Below, one piece after another: positions 21,753 to 30,471 of a stretch of DNA of 32,494 bases. The DNA comes from an uncultured Clostridia bacterium (GTDB lineage Bacteria > Bacillota > Clostridia > Oscillospirales > Acutalibacteraceae). The number at the start of each line of letters is the position of its first letter. Position 1 is the stretch's first letter. The translations under genes and the position numbers were made by a program. The DNA lies in NCBI GenBank assembly GCA_947624865.1, contig CANQMH010000016.1:1-32494 (forward strand), given 5' to 3'. A model generated the notes under the pieces. It was not told the origin of the DNA. It searched no databases and worked only from the letters and a program-made list of their open reading frames with translations.

Positions 21753-21780
21753 TATAAATTATTGTAAGGAGGTCTTTGTA

Positions 21781-21969
21781 ATGGCAGTACCAAAGAGAAA
21801 AACATCACACGCAAGAAAAAGTTCAAGACGTTCAACAGTATGGAAGATAAGCGCTCCTACACTTACTGCTTGCCCGAACTGCGGCGAGTTAATGGCAGCT
21901 CACAGAGCTTGCGGTAACTGTGGTATGTACAACGGCAGACAGGTTATCGTGAAGAAAGACGAAAAGTAA
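21781..21969 (+). CDS. rpmF: 50S ribosomal protein L32
   Basis: 62 residues, normal L32 length. Begins MAVPKRKTSHARKSSRRSTV and has a zinc-ribbon with CPNCGE and CGNCGMYNGRQV, so this is the zinc-binding (four-cysteine) form. AAGGAGG lies 8 bases before ATG. Second gene of the yceD-rpmF unit, followed at once by a terminator. The usual Firmicutes neighbours plsX and fabD are not next to it. Confidence 0.98.
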   Translation: MAVPKRKTSHARKSSRRSTVWKISAPTLTACPNCGELMAAHRACGNCGMYNGRQVIVKKDEK

Positions 21970-21990
21970 TTTCATTTTACTGAACACTAT

Positions 21991-22020
21991 GGGCGGCAGG
22001 TATCTGTTCGCCCTTTTGTT
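21991..22020 (+). terminator. Intrinsic terminator after rpmF
   Basis: GGGCG(GCAG) at 21991-21999 pairs with (CTG)TTCGCCC up to 22013, with a small bulge, followed by TTTTGTTTTG. Confidence 0.75.
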
Positions 22021-22125
22021 TTGCATTTTTATAGTTGATTATCTTTTAGAATTTGTGTAATATATAATTGATTAATAATTCTTAATTAGAGAATTAATTT
22101 AGTGATTTTGCAAGGGGGTAAAAGT

Positions 22126-23427
22126 GTGGCTGTAAAAATATTCAATGTGGCTGTAAACAGTCACGCTTATAAATCGGGAATAAAAAAGGGAGATACTCTG
22201 CTTGCAATAAATTCAAATGAAATTGTTGACGTTCTTGACTACAGGTTTTATCAGGTCAACCGCAATTTGATTCTTGATATTGAGGACGAAAACCGACAAA
22301 TACGCTCTGTAGAAATAAAAAAGGGAGAGTACGAGGAAATCGGACTTGAATTTGAAACCTATCTTATGGATAAGCAGCATTCCTGCCGTAATAAATGTAT
22401 TTTTTGCTTTATTGACCAGCTTCCAAAGGGAATGAGAAAATCTCTGTACTTTAAGGACGACGACAGCAGACTATCTTTTTTGTTTGGCAATTATATTACT
22501 CTTACAAATATTACCGAGCACGAAATTGAGCGTATAATAAAAATGCACATAAGTCCGATAAACGTGTCGGTTCACACGACCAACCCCGAATTAAGATGCA
22601 AAATGATGAACAACCGCTTTGCAGGCGAATCGCTGAATTGCCTGCAACGCTTTGCGGACGCAGGAATTACGCTTAACTGTCAGATCGTATCATGTCCGGG
22701 CATAAACGACGGCGACGAGCTTGTCAGAACAATGACAGACCTTGAACAGCTCGGCGTTGAAATGACCGCAATCGTGCCTGTAGGTCTTACGCGATATCGC
22801 GACGGATTATATCCTCTTGTACCGTATACAAAGGAAACTGCGGAACAAACGCTTGACATAATTGAAAAGTTCGGAGATAAGTGCAAAGAAAAATACGGAA
22901 GACGAATGTTTTTTGCAGGCGATGAATTTTATATTCTTGCTGAGAGAAAAATTCCCGAACCAGAGTATTATGAGGATTTTTCGGCACTTGAGGACGGAGT
23001 GGGTATGATTGCATATCTTACCGATGATGTAAAATGGGCGCTTGATGAGCTTGAATATGACGAAAGCTTAAACCATACCGTAACAGTAGCGTGCGGAACA
23101 GGCGTTTATTCGTTTATGAAGGATATAATGAGAATGATAAACGAAAAATTTCCGAATATAACAATTCATACCCGTTCAATAGAAAACAGATTTTTCGGCG
23201 GAGTAATAAATGTATCGGGACTTGTCACGGGAGGCGATTTGATAAGCCAGCTCAAAGATAAGGAACTCGGAAGCAAACTTATTATTCCGTCATCAATGCT
23301 GAGATTTGAAAACGATTTGTTCCTTGATGACGTTTCGACAAATGATGTTGAGCGTGAGCTTAATATTCCGCTTGCAGCTGTAAACAATAACGGAAAACAG
23401 CTTGTTCAGGCGATAATAAGTCAGTAA
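22126..23427 (+). CDS. DUF512 radical-SAM-like protein with N-terminal PDZ domain
   Basis: 433 residues from GTG 22126, with GGGGGT six bases before. A PDZ-like N-terminus (NSHAYKSGIKKGDTLLAINS, about residues 12-31) is followed by a radical SAM cluster CRNKCIFC (C87, C91, C94) within SCRNKCIFCFIDQLPKGMRK, then SVHTTNPELR, SCPGINDG and the DUF512 C-terminus (CGTGVYSF, NRFFGGVINVSGLVTGGDL). The fold is that of radical SAM enzymes; the substrate is unknown in every organism I know. It stands directly before der, a common Firmicutes arrangement, hinting at a ribosome or RNA link. Probably in one operon with der and plsY: the gap to der is 80 bases with no terminator seen. Confidence 0.9.
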   Translation: MAVKIFNVAVNSHAYKSGIKKGDTLLAINSNEIVDVLDYRFYQVNRNLILDIEDENRQIRSVEIKKGEYEEIGLEFETYLMDKQHSCRNKCIFCFIDQLPKGMRKSLYFKDDDSRLSFLFGNYITLTNITEHEIERIIKMHISPINVSVHTTNPELRCKMMNNRFAGESLNCLQRFADAGITLNCQIVSCPGINDGDELVRTMTDLEQLGVEMTAIVPVGLTRYRDGLYPLVPYTKETAEQTLDIIEKFGDKCKEKYGRRMFFAGDEFYILAERKIPEPEYYEDFSALEDGVGMIAYLTDDVKWALDELEYDESLNHTVTVACGTGVYSFMKDIMRMINEKFPNITIHTRSIENRFFGGVINVSGLVTGGDLISQLKDKELGSKLIIPSSMLRFENDLFLDDVSTNDVERELNIPLAAVNNNGKQLVQAIISQ

Positions 23428-23507
23428 AATCATTTTGTGCTTATAATATTTAAAATTAACACAAAAAGTCTGCGAATATTAACAGACAGAAAGGCAATGG
23501 AGTATAT

Positions 23508-24830
23508 ATGAACAAACCCGTAATAGCGATAGTCGGCAGACCTAATGTGGGAAAATCAACACTGTTTAACAAACTTATAGGTCAAAGACTTTCAATAGTT
23601 GATGATACGCCCGGTGTTACACGTGACAGAATTTACGGCGAGGTTGAATGGTGCGGAAAGACTGCATTCATTGTTGATACAGGAGGTATCGAGCCAAAGT
23701 CCGATGATATAATTCTCACGCAAATGCGCCGCCAGGCACAGCTTGCAATTGATACGGCGAACGTAATTATTCTTGTAACCGACTGCAAGTCTGGAATGGT
23801 TGCCACCGATATGGATGTTGCCCAGATGCTCCAGAAATCGGGAAAACCCGTAATAGTGTGCGTAAATAAATGCGACAGTCTTGGCGAACCGTCTGCCGAC
23901 TTTTACGAGTTTTACAATCTCGGTCTTGGCGACCCTGTGCAGGTTTCGGCAGTTCACGGACACGGAACGGGAGATTTGCTTGACCGTGCTTTCGAGTGCT
24001 TTGACTCTGACCTTGAATCGGAAGATGATGACACGGTAATTAATGTTGCTGTAATAGGCAAGCCAAACGCAGGAAAGTCTTCGCTTGTCAATAAAATAAC
24101 AAATGAAGAGCGCTGTATAGTTTCAGATATTGCAGGAACGACCCGAGATACAATTGATACGCTTGTTGAGAATAAGTACGGCAAATTTAATTTTACCGAT
24201 ACCGCAGGACTGCGCCGTCAGAGCAAAATTTACGATAATATTGAGAAATACAGTATCATCCGTGCAAAAATGGCAATTGAACGCAGTGACGTGTGTGTAA
24301 TTATGATTGATGCAACCGAGGGTGTAACCGAGCAGGACACAAAGGTTGCAGGACTTGCCCACGAAGCAGGCAGAGCGTGCACAATTGCGGTAAACAAGTG
24401 GGATGCGGTTGAAAAGAATGATAAAACTATGCAGGAATTCCGCAAAAAGCTTGACGCAGACTTTGCCTTTATGTCATATGCTCCGCAGGTTTTCATTTCT
24501 GCCAAAACGGGAATGAGAATTGATAAGCTTTTTGAGTATATAGTAAGCTGTAACGATAATTCAAGCCGAAGAATTAAAACCGGTATGCTCAATGAACTGC
24601 TGGCTCAGGCAACCACGCGTGTTCAGCCTCCGTCAGACAAGGGAAAAAGGCTTAAAATTTTCTATATGACTCAGGCTTCAATAAAGCCTCCGACCTTTGT
24701 ATTTTTCTGCAACGACGCACAGCTTTTTCATTTTTCATATCAAAGGTATCTTGAAAACAGAATTCGTGAATCTTTCGGGCTTGAGGGAACTCCCGTAAGA
24801 ATAATTATCAGGGAACGGGGAGATAAATAG
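23508..24830 (+). CDS. der: Ribosome-assembly GTPase Der (EngA)
   Basis: 440 residues. Two tandem GTPase domains: P-loops GRPNVGKS (10-17) and GKPNAGKS (184-191), G3 motifs DTGG (57-60) and DTAG (231-234), and NKCD (120-123) and NKWD (about 297-300) as G4. A C-terminal KH-like domain (residues about 355-440: KIFYMTQASIKPPTFVFFCN). Der is needed for 50S subunit maturation. ATG follows GGAG. Its TAG stop shares a base with the GTG of plsY, so the two are translationally coupled. The length and motifs are standard. Confidence 0.98.
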   Translation: MNKPVIAIVGRPNVGKSTLFNKLIGQRLSIVDDTPGVTRDRIYGEVEWCGKTAFIVDTGGIEPKSDDIILTQMRRQAQLAIDTANVIILVTDCKSGMVATDMDVAQMLQKSGKPVIVCVNKCDSLGEPSADFYEFYNLGLGDPVQVSAVHGHGTGDLLDRAFECFDSDLESEDDDTVINVAVIGKPNAGKSSLVNKITNEERCIVSDIAGTTRDTIDTLVENKYGKFNFTDTAGLRRQSKIYDNIEKYSIIRAKMAIERSDVCVIMIDATEGVTEQDTKVAGLAHEAGRACTIAVNKWDAVEKNDKTMQEFRKKLDADFAFMSYAPQVFISAKTGMRIDKLFEYIVSCNDNSSRRIKTGMLNELLAQATTRVQPPSDKGKRLKIFYMTQASIKPPTFVFFCNDAQLFHFSYQRYLENRIRESFGLEGTPVRIIIRERGDK

Positions 24831-25546
24831 TGGATTTTTACTTGTCATTTTTGGCTGAAAACTGGTGGCGTTTTTTAATTACAGCTTTGGCGGCATATCT
24901 GCTTGGAAGCATTAACACTGCCGTAATGGTAACAAGTATTGTGACAAAAGGTAAAAAGGACATTCGTGAAATGGGCAGCGGAAACGCAGGTTTTACCAAT
25001 GTGCTGCGAAGTGTGGGAAAAGTACCTGCAATAATCACAATTGTATGCGACGCCCTAAAATGTGTGGCTGCGGTTTTACTCGGCGCATTGATTTTTTCAT
25101 TTATTAACACCGACAGCGCGGTGCTGTCAAGCGAATTTGTAAACTGCGGAAAATATACAGCGGGAATTTTCTGTATTCTCGGTCATTCATATCCTGTTTA
25201 TTTTCATTTTAAAGGCGGCAAAGGCGTAGTGACTGCGGCGGCATTGATTGCTGTTGAAGATTGGCGTGTATTTGTTGTTATTCTTGCGGTTTTTCTGATA
25301 GTCTTTATTATTACAAAGATAATTTCCGCAGCCAGCATTACGGCGGCTGTTATGTATGCTCCGATTACATTTGGCGTTACATTTATTTTTGATTATTTAA
25401 ACGGAGACGGTTATTCTCTCGGATACGTAATTCTCTCAACCGCAGCTTCGCTTATAATAGGTATTTTCGTAATTGTAAAGCACAAGGCAAATATCGGCAG
25501 ACTGCTCAGAGGAGAGGAAAAGAAAATTACCGCAAAAAAAGGCTGA
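24830..25546 (+). CDS. plsY: Acyl-phosphate:glycerol-3-phosphate acyltransferase PlsY
   Basis: 238 residues, integral membrane. Family motifs are seen: GSINTAVMV, MGSGNAGFTNVLRSVGK (about 48-64; the usual GNPGATN is GNAGFTN) and GHSYPVYFHFKGGKGVVTA (about 118-136). It transfers acyl from acyl-phosphate to glycerol-3-phosphate, the first step of phospholipid synthesis, and depends on PlsX, which lies outside the window. It starts with GTG overlapping the der stop by one base. No terminator follows, but a new promoter at 25553 does. About five membrane helices. Confidence 0.96.
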   Translation: MDFYLSFLAENWWRFLITALAAYLLGSINTAVMVTSIVTKGKKDIREMGSGNAGFTNVLRSVGKVPAIITIVCDALKCVAAVLLGALIFSFINTDSAVLSSEFVNCGKYTAGIFCILGHSYPVYFHFKGGKGVVTAAALIAVEDWRVFVVILAVFLIVFIITKIISAASITAAVMYAPITFGVTFIFDYLNGDGYSLGYVILSTAASLIIGIFVIVKHKANIGRLLRGEEKKITAKKG

Positions 25547-25552
25547 TACATA

Positions 25553-25581
25553 TTGACGGAACCTTGTGATGGCTGTAAAAT
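25553..25581 (+). promoter_or_regulatory. Promoter of the HIT-phosphoribosyltransferase-comEC-holA-rnmV run
   Basis: -35 TTGACG (25553-25558), 17-bp spacer, -10 TAAAAT (25576-25581), about 50 bases before the HIT gene start. Confidence 0.65.
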
Positions 25582-25630
25582 ATTAGTGTATGATATTACT
25601 GAAAATTTATTATGAAAGGATTTTAATACA

Positions 25631-25972
25631 ATGGCTGACTGTGTTTTCTGTAAAATAGTTGACGGTTCAATTCCGTCAAAGAAAGTATTTGAAGATGAAA
25701 AGATAATTGCGTTTTATGACCTAGAGCCTCAGGCACCTGTACATGTGCTTGTTGTTCCAAAGCAACACATCTGCTGTGCAAATGCAATAGATGAAACCAA
25801 TGCAGATGTAATTGCTCACATATTCACAAAAATTCCCGAAATTACCGAAAAACTCGGTCTTGAAAACGGATACAGAATTGTAAATAACTGCGGCGAGGAC
25901 GGATGTCAGAGCGTAAAACATTTGCACTTTCATATACTCGGCGGTAAAAAGCTGAACAGCAAAATGGCTTAA
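25631..25972 (+). CDS. HIT-family nucleotide hydrolase/transferase
   Basis: 113 residues, usual length of HinT-type proteins. N-terminal CVFC and DLEPQAPVHVLVVPKQH, and the histidine triad H97-H99-H101 in KHLHFHILGGKKL. Such proteins hydrolyse adenosine phosphoramidates and related nucleotide conjugates in the cytoplasm. ATG follows AAAGGA. First gene of a tight five-gene run; 10 bases separate it from the phosphoribosyltransferase gene. Annotated from family; no unusual features. Confidence 0.95.
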   Translation: MADCVFCKIVDGSIPSKKVFEDEKIIAFYDLEPQAPVHVLVVPKQHICCANAIDETNADVIAHIFTKIPEITEKLGLENGYRIVNNCGEDGCQSVKHLHFHILGGKKLNSKMA

Positions 25973-25982
25973 AGAGGGCAAA

Positions 25983-26519
25983 ATGAGTAAATATAAAATG
26001 AAAATAGCGGGACTTGAGCGTGAGCTTGAGAGGTTTTCCGTAAACGATAAGCTTGACATTGCCGCTTTTATTATGTTCGGTGATGTTGAGATAACCGAAA
26101 AGGCGGCACAAGAACTGCTTAAAAAATGTCCTGAACATGATGTCGTTGTAACGGCAGAGGCTAAGGGAATTCCGCTTTGCTATGAAATGGCACGTCAGGG
26201 ATGCCGCAGTTATGTTATTGCACGCAAGGGAATAAAGGTGTATATGCGCAGCCCTATTGGTGTTACGGTAAACTCCATTACAACGGCAAATGAGCAAAAA
26301 CTGTATTTCGGAGAAAACGACTCAGAGTTTCTTCGCGGCAAAAAGGTATTAATTGTTGATGATGTTATCTCAACAGGAAACAGCCTTGATGCACTTGAAA
26401 GACTTGTCAAGCAGACAGGTGCAGAAATTGTCGGAAAAGCGGCTGTGCTTGCTGAGGGAGATGCAAAAAACCGAAAAGATATTATCTATCTTGAAGAACT
26501 TCCGCTGTTCTTTAAATGA
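25983..26519 (+). CDS. Phosphoribosyltransferase (adenine/xanthine PRTase-like)
   Basis: 178 residues. The PRPP-binding motif KVLIVDDVISTGNS (121-134) and the loop VVTAEAKGIPLCYEMAR (55-71) identify a type I phosphoribosyltransferase, nearest in layout to adenine PRTase (DxVVTxExKGIxLA) with a hood region. It makes a nucleotide from PRPP and a base, most likely a purine; the base is not certain. ATG with AGAGGG just before. It lies between the HIT gene and comEC, on one transcript. Confidence 0.85.
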   Translation: MSKYKMKIAGLERELERFSVNDKLDIAAFIMFGDVEITEKAAQELLKKCPEHDVVVTAEAKGIPLCYEMARQGCRSYVIARKGIKVYMRSPIGVTVNSITTANEQKLYFGENDSEFLRGKKVLIVDDVISTGNSLDALERLVKQTGAEIVGKAAVLAEGDAKNRKDIIYLEELPLFFK

Positions 26520-26537
26520 TTTAAAGGATTGAATTTT

Positions 26538-28721
26538 ATGAAACGACTGCTGGGATTGATTGGATTAACTTACCTTTCTTCTCTTGCGGTCGTTTTTTAT
26601 TTTTACAGCGATGTTTTACTGCTGTGCGTAATTGCAGTTTCAGTAATTTTAATTGCTGTAGGATTATTTTTAAAAATAATTAAAGCAAAATACCGCATTA
26701 AGAATACTCTTGTTGTATCAGGAATATCCGCGTTGTGCGCCTGCATTTCAATAATTTTTTATACAAACTGCATTTATCTGCCTGTTACGGAAAATTACTC
26801 CGATAAAGAAATAACAGTAAACGGATATATTTGCGAGGAAATTCAAAAAAGCGAGGGCAGTTGTATATATATTATTTCAACGGACAAAGTTAACGGCGAA
26901 AACGCCGATATAAAAATTCGTCTCATATCATATTCTGATTTGCGTGTTGAAGAATTTGAACGGGTAAAAGCAAAGCTGCATACATATAAAACTGACAACA
27001 ACAACCTTTTGAGCAAGGGTATTTTTTTCACTGCATATACAGATGATGAATTTTCAATTGAAAGCACAGGTGAAAAGCAGTTTTCGCTGTACGGTTATGC
27101 TGTAGAAGCGAGAAAGGCTATGAAAACCTCTCTCGATACCTTGCTTCCCGAAGATTACTCATCGCTTTGCAGAGCTGTTTTGTTAGGCGATAAGCAGGCG
27201 CTTACATATGATGTAAGAAGTAATTTTACAAATACGGGAACTTCGTTTTTGATTGTTGTATCAGGTATGCACCTGTCGATTATAACCTCATTTATTTTAT
27301 TTATTTTAAAGAAATTTACGAAAAACAGAATTGTGCTGTGTGTTTCTGTCTGTATAACCGTGCTTTTATTTATGGCTGTTACGGGTTTTGCTCCGTCAGT
27401 TATCAGGTCAGGCGTAATGCTTATTCTTACTTACTGCTCAACGGTTGTATTACGCAAATCCGATTCGCTTAATTCCATCGGTGCGGCGGCAATTGTGCTG
27501 ACTTTTTTAAATCCTTATGCAGTAGGCGATATAGGAATGATACTTTCTTTTGTTGCCACGCTCGGCATAATCTTGTGGGCAAACAAAGTAAACTCTTTTA
27601 TTGTTAAAAAACTTAAATTGAAAAGCAAAATTATGAAAGCGTCGGCAAACCTGATTGCGGTATCTGTTTCCGCTTCTGTGTGGATTATTCCCGTAACAAC
27701 GATTGCTTTCGGCAGAATTTCACCGCTTGTTGTATTTGTCTCATTTTTTGCCGAACCGCTGGTAAGCATAATACTGATTTGTGCAATGCTTTCATCGGTT
27801 TTGTTTCTGTGTCCGCTTATTTCATTTTTAGCTTATCCGTTTGCACTTGCGGCTGGCATTGTCAGCAGGCTGTTTTTATGGATAATCTCAGTTTTTGCGT
27901 CTGTTCCTTACTGCTCGGTAAATTCGGACAAGATTTACTTTTATGTATGGCTTGTGATTACAATATTGCTTGTATTGACAGGCTATGCTGTCAGGGCAAA
28001 GAGCTTTTATATTAGATGTTCAATTGCATTTTCTGTAATTACACTGATGCTTGGCTGGGCGGTTTATACATTTATAGATTATAATACCACAATGCTGAAT
28101 GTCTATAACACAGACAGCGGAACAACAGCCTCTGTTGAGTGCGGATATAATATAACTTTGCTTTCCTGCGGCGGCTACAGCCGAAAAGCAGATGACGTAA
28201 TTGAAAATATTTCAGATGATTTTGTGAATATTGATAATATTATAATTCCAAATCAGAAAAATAAATATTCACGTTATCTTCCTCGTTTTATAAATGAGTT
28301 TGACGTGTCCAATGTTTTGGTATATGATAAGAACAGCGTTAATCAGAAGATGCTGCAAAATTATGACGGACAAAGCAGGAACACATTCGGAGATAATGTT
28401 CATTTTACGCTTAATATTACACCGCACACTACAGATGATGTGATGAATGTTGACGGGATAACCTATCAGCTTGTCAGGTCTGACAAAAGATCTTTGTTGT
28501 TTATTCCCGACGGAGGAGACGCGGCAGAACTCCCTGAAAGCTACCGAACATCAGATTATCTTATGATTGATTCAATTCCCGATAATTGTGAGCTTTTAAA
28601 ATGCAGTACAATTATTTTTACGGGAAGCAGGGAACAGTACACTCGAAAATTAAATTCTCTGAAAGAAATTTCAGAGAGAATATATTTTGCACAAAACGGC
28701 AAAGTGAGTATTGAAATTTAA
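26538..28721 (+). CDS. comEC: ComEC/Rec2-type competence channel protein with degenerate C-terminal domain
   Basis: 727 residues from ATG 26538 (AAAGGA upstream). N-terminal helices and an OB-like DUF4131 region (about 20-165), then the ComEC core: SLCRAVLLGDKQALT, SFLIVVSGMHLSII (about 235-250), VMLILTYCSTVVLRKSDSLN and DIGMILSFVATLGI, with many membrane helices to about 500. The family transports one DNA strand across the membrane. The C-terminal 200 residues occupy the place of the metallo-beta-lactamase-like nuclease domain, but the expected LDVGQGD reads VYNTDSG and no HxHxDH motif is present. This nuclease domain thus looks inactive. Upstream of holA by 12 bases. The other competence genes are not in view. 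Confidence 0.88.
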   Translation: MKRLLGLIGLTYLSSLAVVFYFYSDVLLLCVIAVSVILIAVGLFLKIIKAKYRIKNTLVVSGISALCACISIIFYTNCIYLPVTENYSDKEITVNGYICEEIQKSEGSCIYIISTDKVNGENADIKIRLISYSDLRVEEFERVKAKLHTYKTDNNNLLSKGIFFTAYTDDEFSIESTGEKQFSLYGYAVEARKAMKTSLDTLLPEDYSSLCRAVLLGDKQALTYDVRSNFTNTGTSFLIVVSGMHLSIITSFILFILKKFTKNRIVLCVSVCITVLLFMAVTGFAPSVIRSGVMLILTYCSTVVLRKSDSLNSIGAAAIVLTFLNPYAVGDIGMILSFVATLGIILWANKVNSFIVKKLKLKSKIMKASANLIAVSVSASVWIIPVTTIAFGRISPLVVFVSFFAEPLVSIILICAMLSSVLFLCPLISFLAYPFALAAGIVSRLFLWIISVFASVPYCSVNSDKIYFYVWLVITILLVLTGYAVRAKSFYIRCSIAFSVITLMLGWAVYTFIDYNTTMLNVYNTDSGTTASVECGYNITLLSCGGYSRKADDVIENISDDFVNIDNIIIPNQKNKYSRYLPRFINEFDVSNVLVYDKNSVNQKMLQNYDGQSRNTFGDNVHFTLNITPHTTDDVMNVDGITYQLVRSDKRSLLFIPDGGDAAELPESYRTSDYLMIDSIPDNCELLKCSTIIFTGSREQYTRKLNSLKEISERIYFAQNGKVSIEI

Positions 28722-28733
28722 ACGGAGGCATAA

Positions 28734-29777
28734 ATGGCTAAAATAACTGAAACTGAGCTGAAAAAACAAATAAAATCAAAGCAGTTTTCACCTGTTTACG
28801 TTATTTACGGCAGTGAGCAGATGTTTATTAAGCGTTATACCCAAATGCTCGTTGAGGCTGTTGCGGGAAAAAATCCGTCTGATTTCAATTATCATAATTT
28901 CAGCGGAGACATTGACCTTGATGATTTTGCCGCGTCTTTGCAAATAGTGCCGTTTATGAGTGAATATAACTGTGTTCTGGCGACCGATATTTACTTTGAC
29001 AATATGGACAAAAATTCTCTTGACCGTTTTAAAGATATTACAGACAGCGTTGTTGACGGAACTGTTCTGATTGTTTCAATGCCCACATACAGTCCGTCAA
29101 AAAATCTTTCGTCATTCAAAGCCTTTTTGAAAAAGGCGGAAAAGCTCGGTTCTGTTTGTGAATTCAACAAGCTTAATCAGTCTATGATTGAGCGGTATAT
29201 CGCAAAATGGGCAAATGAAAACGGAAAAATGATTTCGCATATAAATGCTTCAAAACTGATTTCTTACTGCGGCGACGACCTTAATCTGCTGAAAAACGAG
29301 GTGGCAAAAATCTGCGCTTATTCTTCCTCAGAAGAAATATCACTTGAAGATATAAACAAGCTTGCAACGGTAAATCTTGAAACAAAAATATTTTCACTCT
29401 CAGACGCTGTGCTCAACGGCAACGGTCAGAAAGCGTACAACACGCTTGATTTGCTTTTTTATCAGCGGGAAGAACCAATTATGATGCTTTATGTGCTTTC
29501 AGCTTCGTACATCGACGCCTACAGAATAAGAGTAGCCGATGAATGCGGTGTTTTAAAGGATAATGTGGCAAAAGATTTCAGCTACAAAAACAGAGCGTTT
29601 ACGCTTGCTAACGCCAGAAAAGCAACTTCAAGGGTTTCGACTGAGGCATTGAGAAAGAGCCTTGATGCGCTGATAGCGGCAGACGAAAAGTTCAAAACAA
29701 CAGCAGTAAATGCAAGACTGTATATGGAACAGCTTATTGCACGTTTGCTTCTTATTGCTGAGGAGGGCAGAATTTAG
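28734..29777 (+). CDS. holA: DNA polymerase III delta subunit
   Basis: 347 residues, the usual size for HolA. The N-terminal half starts PVYVIYGSEQMFIKRY, typical of the family, then SEYNCVLATDIYFDN, and the C-terminus ends with a helical collar (ALRKSLDALIAADEKFKTTAVNARLYMEQLIARLL), a family hallmark. Delta opens the beta sliding clamp during loading at the replication fork. Its ATP site is not functional in the family; no Walker motif is seen. ATG follows ACGGAGG. It shares a base (TAGTG) with the rnmV start. The comEC-holA order is conserved in Firmicutes. Confidence 0.95.
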   Translation: MAKITETELKKQIKSKQFSPVYVIYGSEQMFIKRYTQMLVEAVAGKNPSDFNYHNFSGDIDLDDFAASLQIVPFMSEYNCVLATDIYFDNMDKNSLDRFKDITDSVVDGTVLIVSMPTYSPSKNLSSFKAFLKKAEKLGSVCEFNKLNQSMIERYIAKWANENGKMISHINASKLISYCGDDLNLLKNEVAKICAYSSSEEISLEDINKLATVNLETKIFSLSDAVLNGNGQKAYNTLDLLFYQREEPIMMLYVLSASYIDAYRIRVADECGVLKDNVAKDFSYKNRAFTLANARKATSRVSTEALRKSLDALIAADEKFKTTAVNARLYMEQLIARLLLIAEEGRI

Positions 29778-30370
29778 TGCTGAAAATAAAAGAGGCAGTA
29801 ATAGTAGAGGGCAGATATGATAAAATCAAGCTCAGTTCAATAGTAGACGCACCGATAATCGAAACCAACGGATTTCGTGTGTTTTCCGACAGGGAAAAGC
29901 AGAATTTAATAAGAAAAATTGCGGATGTCAGAGGGATTCTTGTCTTTACAGACAGTGACGGCGCAGGTTTTGTGATACGCAATTTTTTAAAGGGTACTGT
30001 TGATAAATCAAAAATCAAGCATTGCTACATTCCTCAGATAGAGGGTAAGGAAAAGAGAAAATCCCAAAAAAGCAAAGAGGGATTTTTGGGTGTAGAGGGA
30101 GTAAGTGATGATTTGATAATTGAGGCGATAAAAAGAAGCGGAGCCGTAATCATCGGCGAAGATATGCCCGATGAAAATAAAATTAAAAAATCGGACTTAT
30201 TCTGTCTGGGTCTTACGGGGACAGAAAATGCAGAGAAAAATCGTAAAAAGCTTTTAAAATATCTTAATTTGCCTCAATATCTTTCAACCAATGCAATGCT
30301 GACTGCACTTAACTGTTTATATTCTTTTGAAGAACTAAGAAATATTGTTAATAAAATTATAACAAATTAA
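29777..30370 (+). CDS. rnmV: Ribonuclease M5 (5S rRNA maturation)
   Basis: 197 residues. Toprim domain: E11 in AVIVEGRYDKIKL, then LVFTDSDGAGF with the DxD metal site (about 57-61), then KEKRKSQKSKEGFLGVEGVS. The C-terminal part matches the RNase M5 DNA/RNA-binding region (KKSDLFCLGLTG...NAEKNRKKLLKYLNLP). Cuts 5S rRNA precursors on the ribosome in Firmicutes. GTG start overlaps the holA stop by one base, hence translational coupling. Its transcript probably ends at the terminator at 30432. The often-adjacent rsmA/ksgA is missing here. Confidence 0.95.
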   Translation: MLKIKEAVIVEGRYDKIKLSSIVDAPIIETNGFRVFSDREKQNLIRKIADVRGILVFTDSDGAGFVIRNFLKGTVDKSKIKHCYIPQIEGKEKRKSQKSKEGFLGVEGVSDDLIIEAIKRSGAVIIGEDMPDENKIKKSDLFCLGLTGTENAEKNRKKLLKYLNLPQYLSTNAMLTALNCLYSFEELRNIVNKIITN

Positions 30371-30431
30371 TATTACCGAAGCCTATGTTAATTTAAGTTA
30401 ATTTAAAGTATCTGACGCGCATCGGTATAAT

Positions 30432-30471
30432 ATCACCGACATTAACCAAAACTAAAGTCGGTGATTTTTTT
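30432..30471 (+). terminator. Terminator of the holA-rnmV run, overlapping the next gene's ribosome site
   Basis: ATCACCGAC (30432-30440) pairs perfectly with GTCGGTGAT (30457-30465), 16-base loop, followed by TTTTTT. The 3' arm contains GGTGAT, the likely ribosome site of the CmpB-like gene whose TTG start is at 30470. TATAAT at 30426-30431 could be the gene's own promoter -10 box. Confidence 0.75.
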
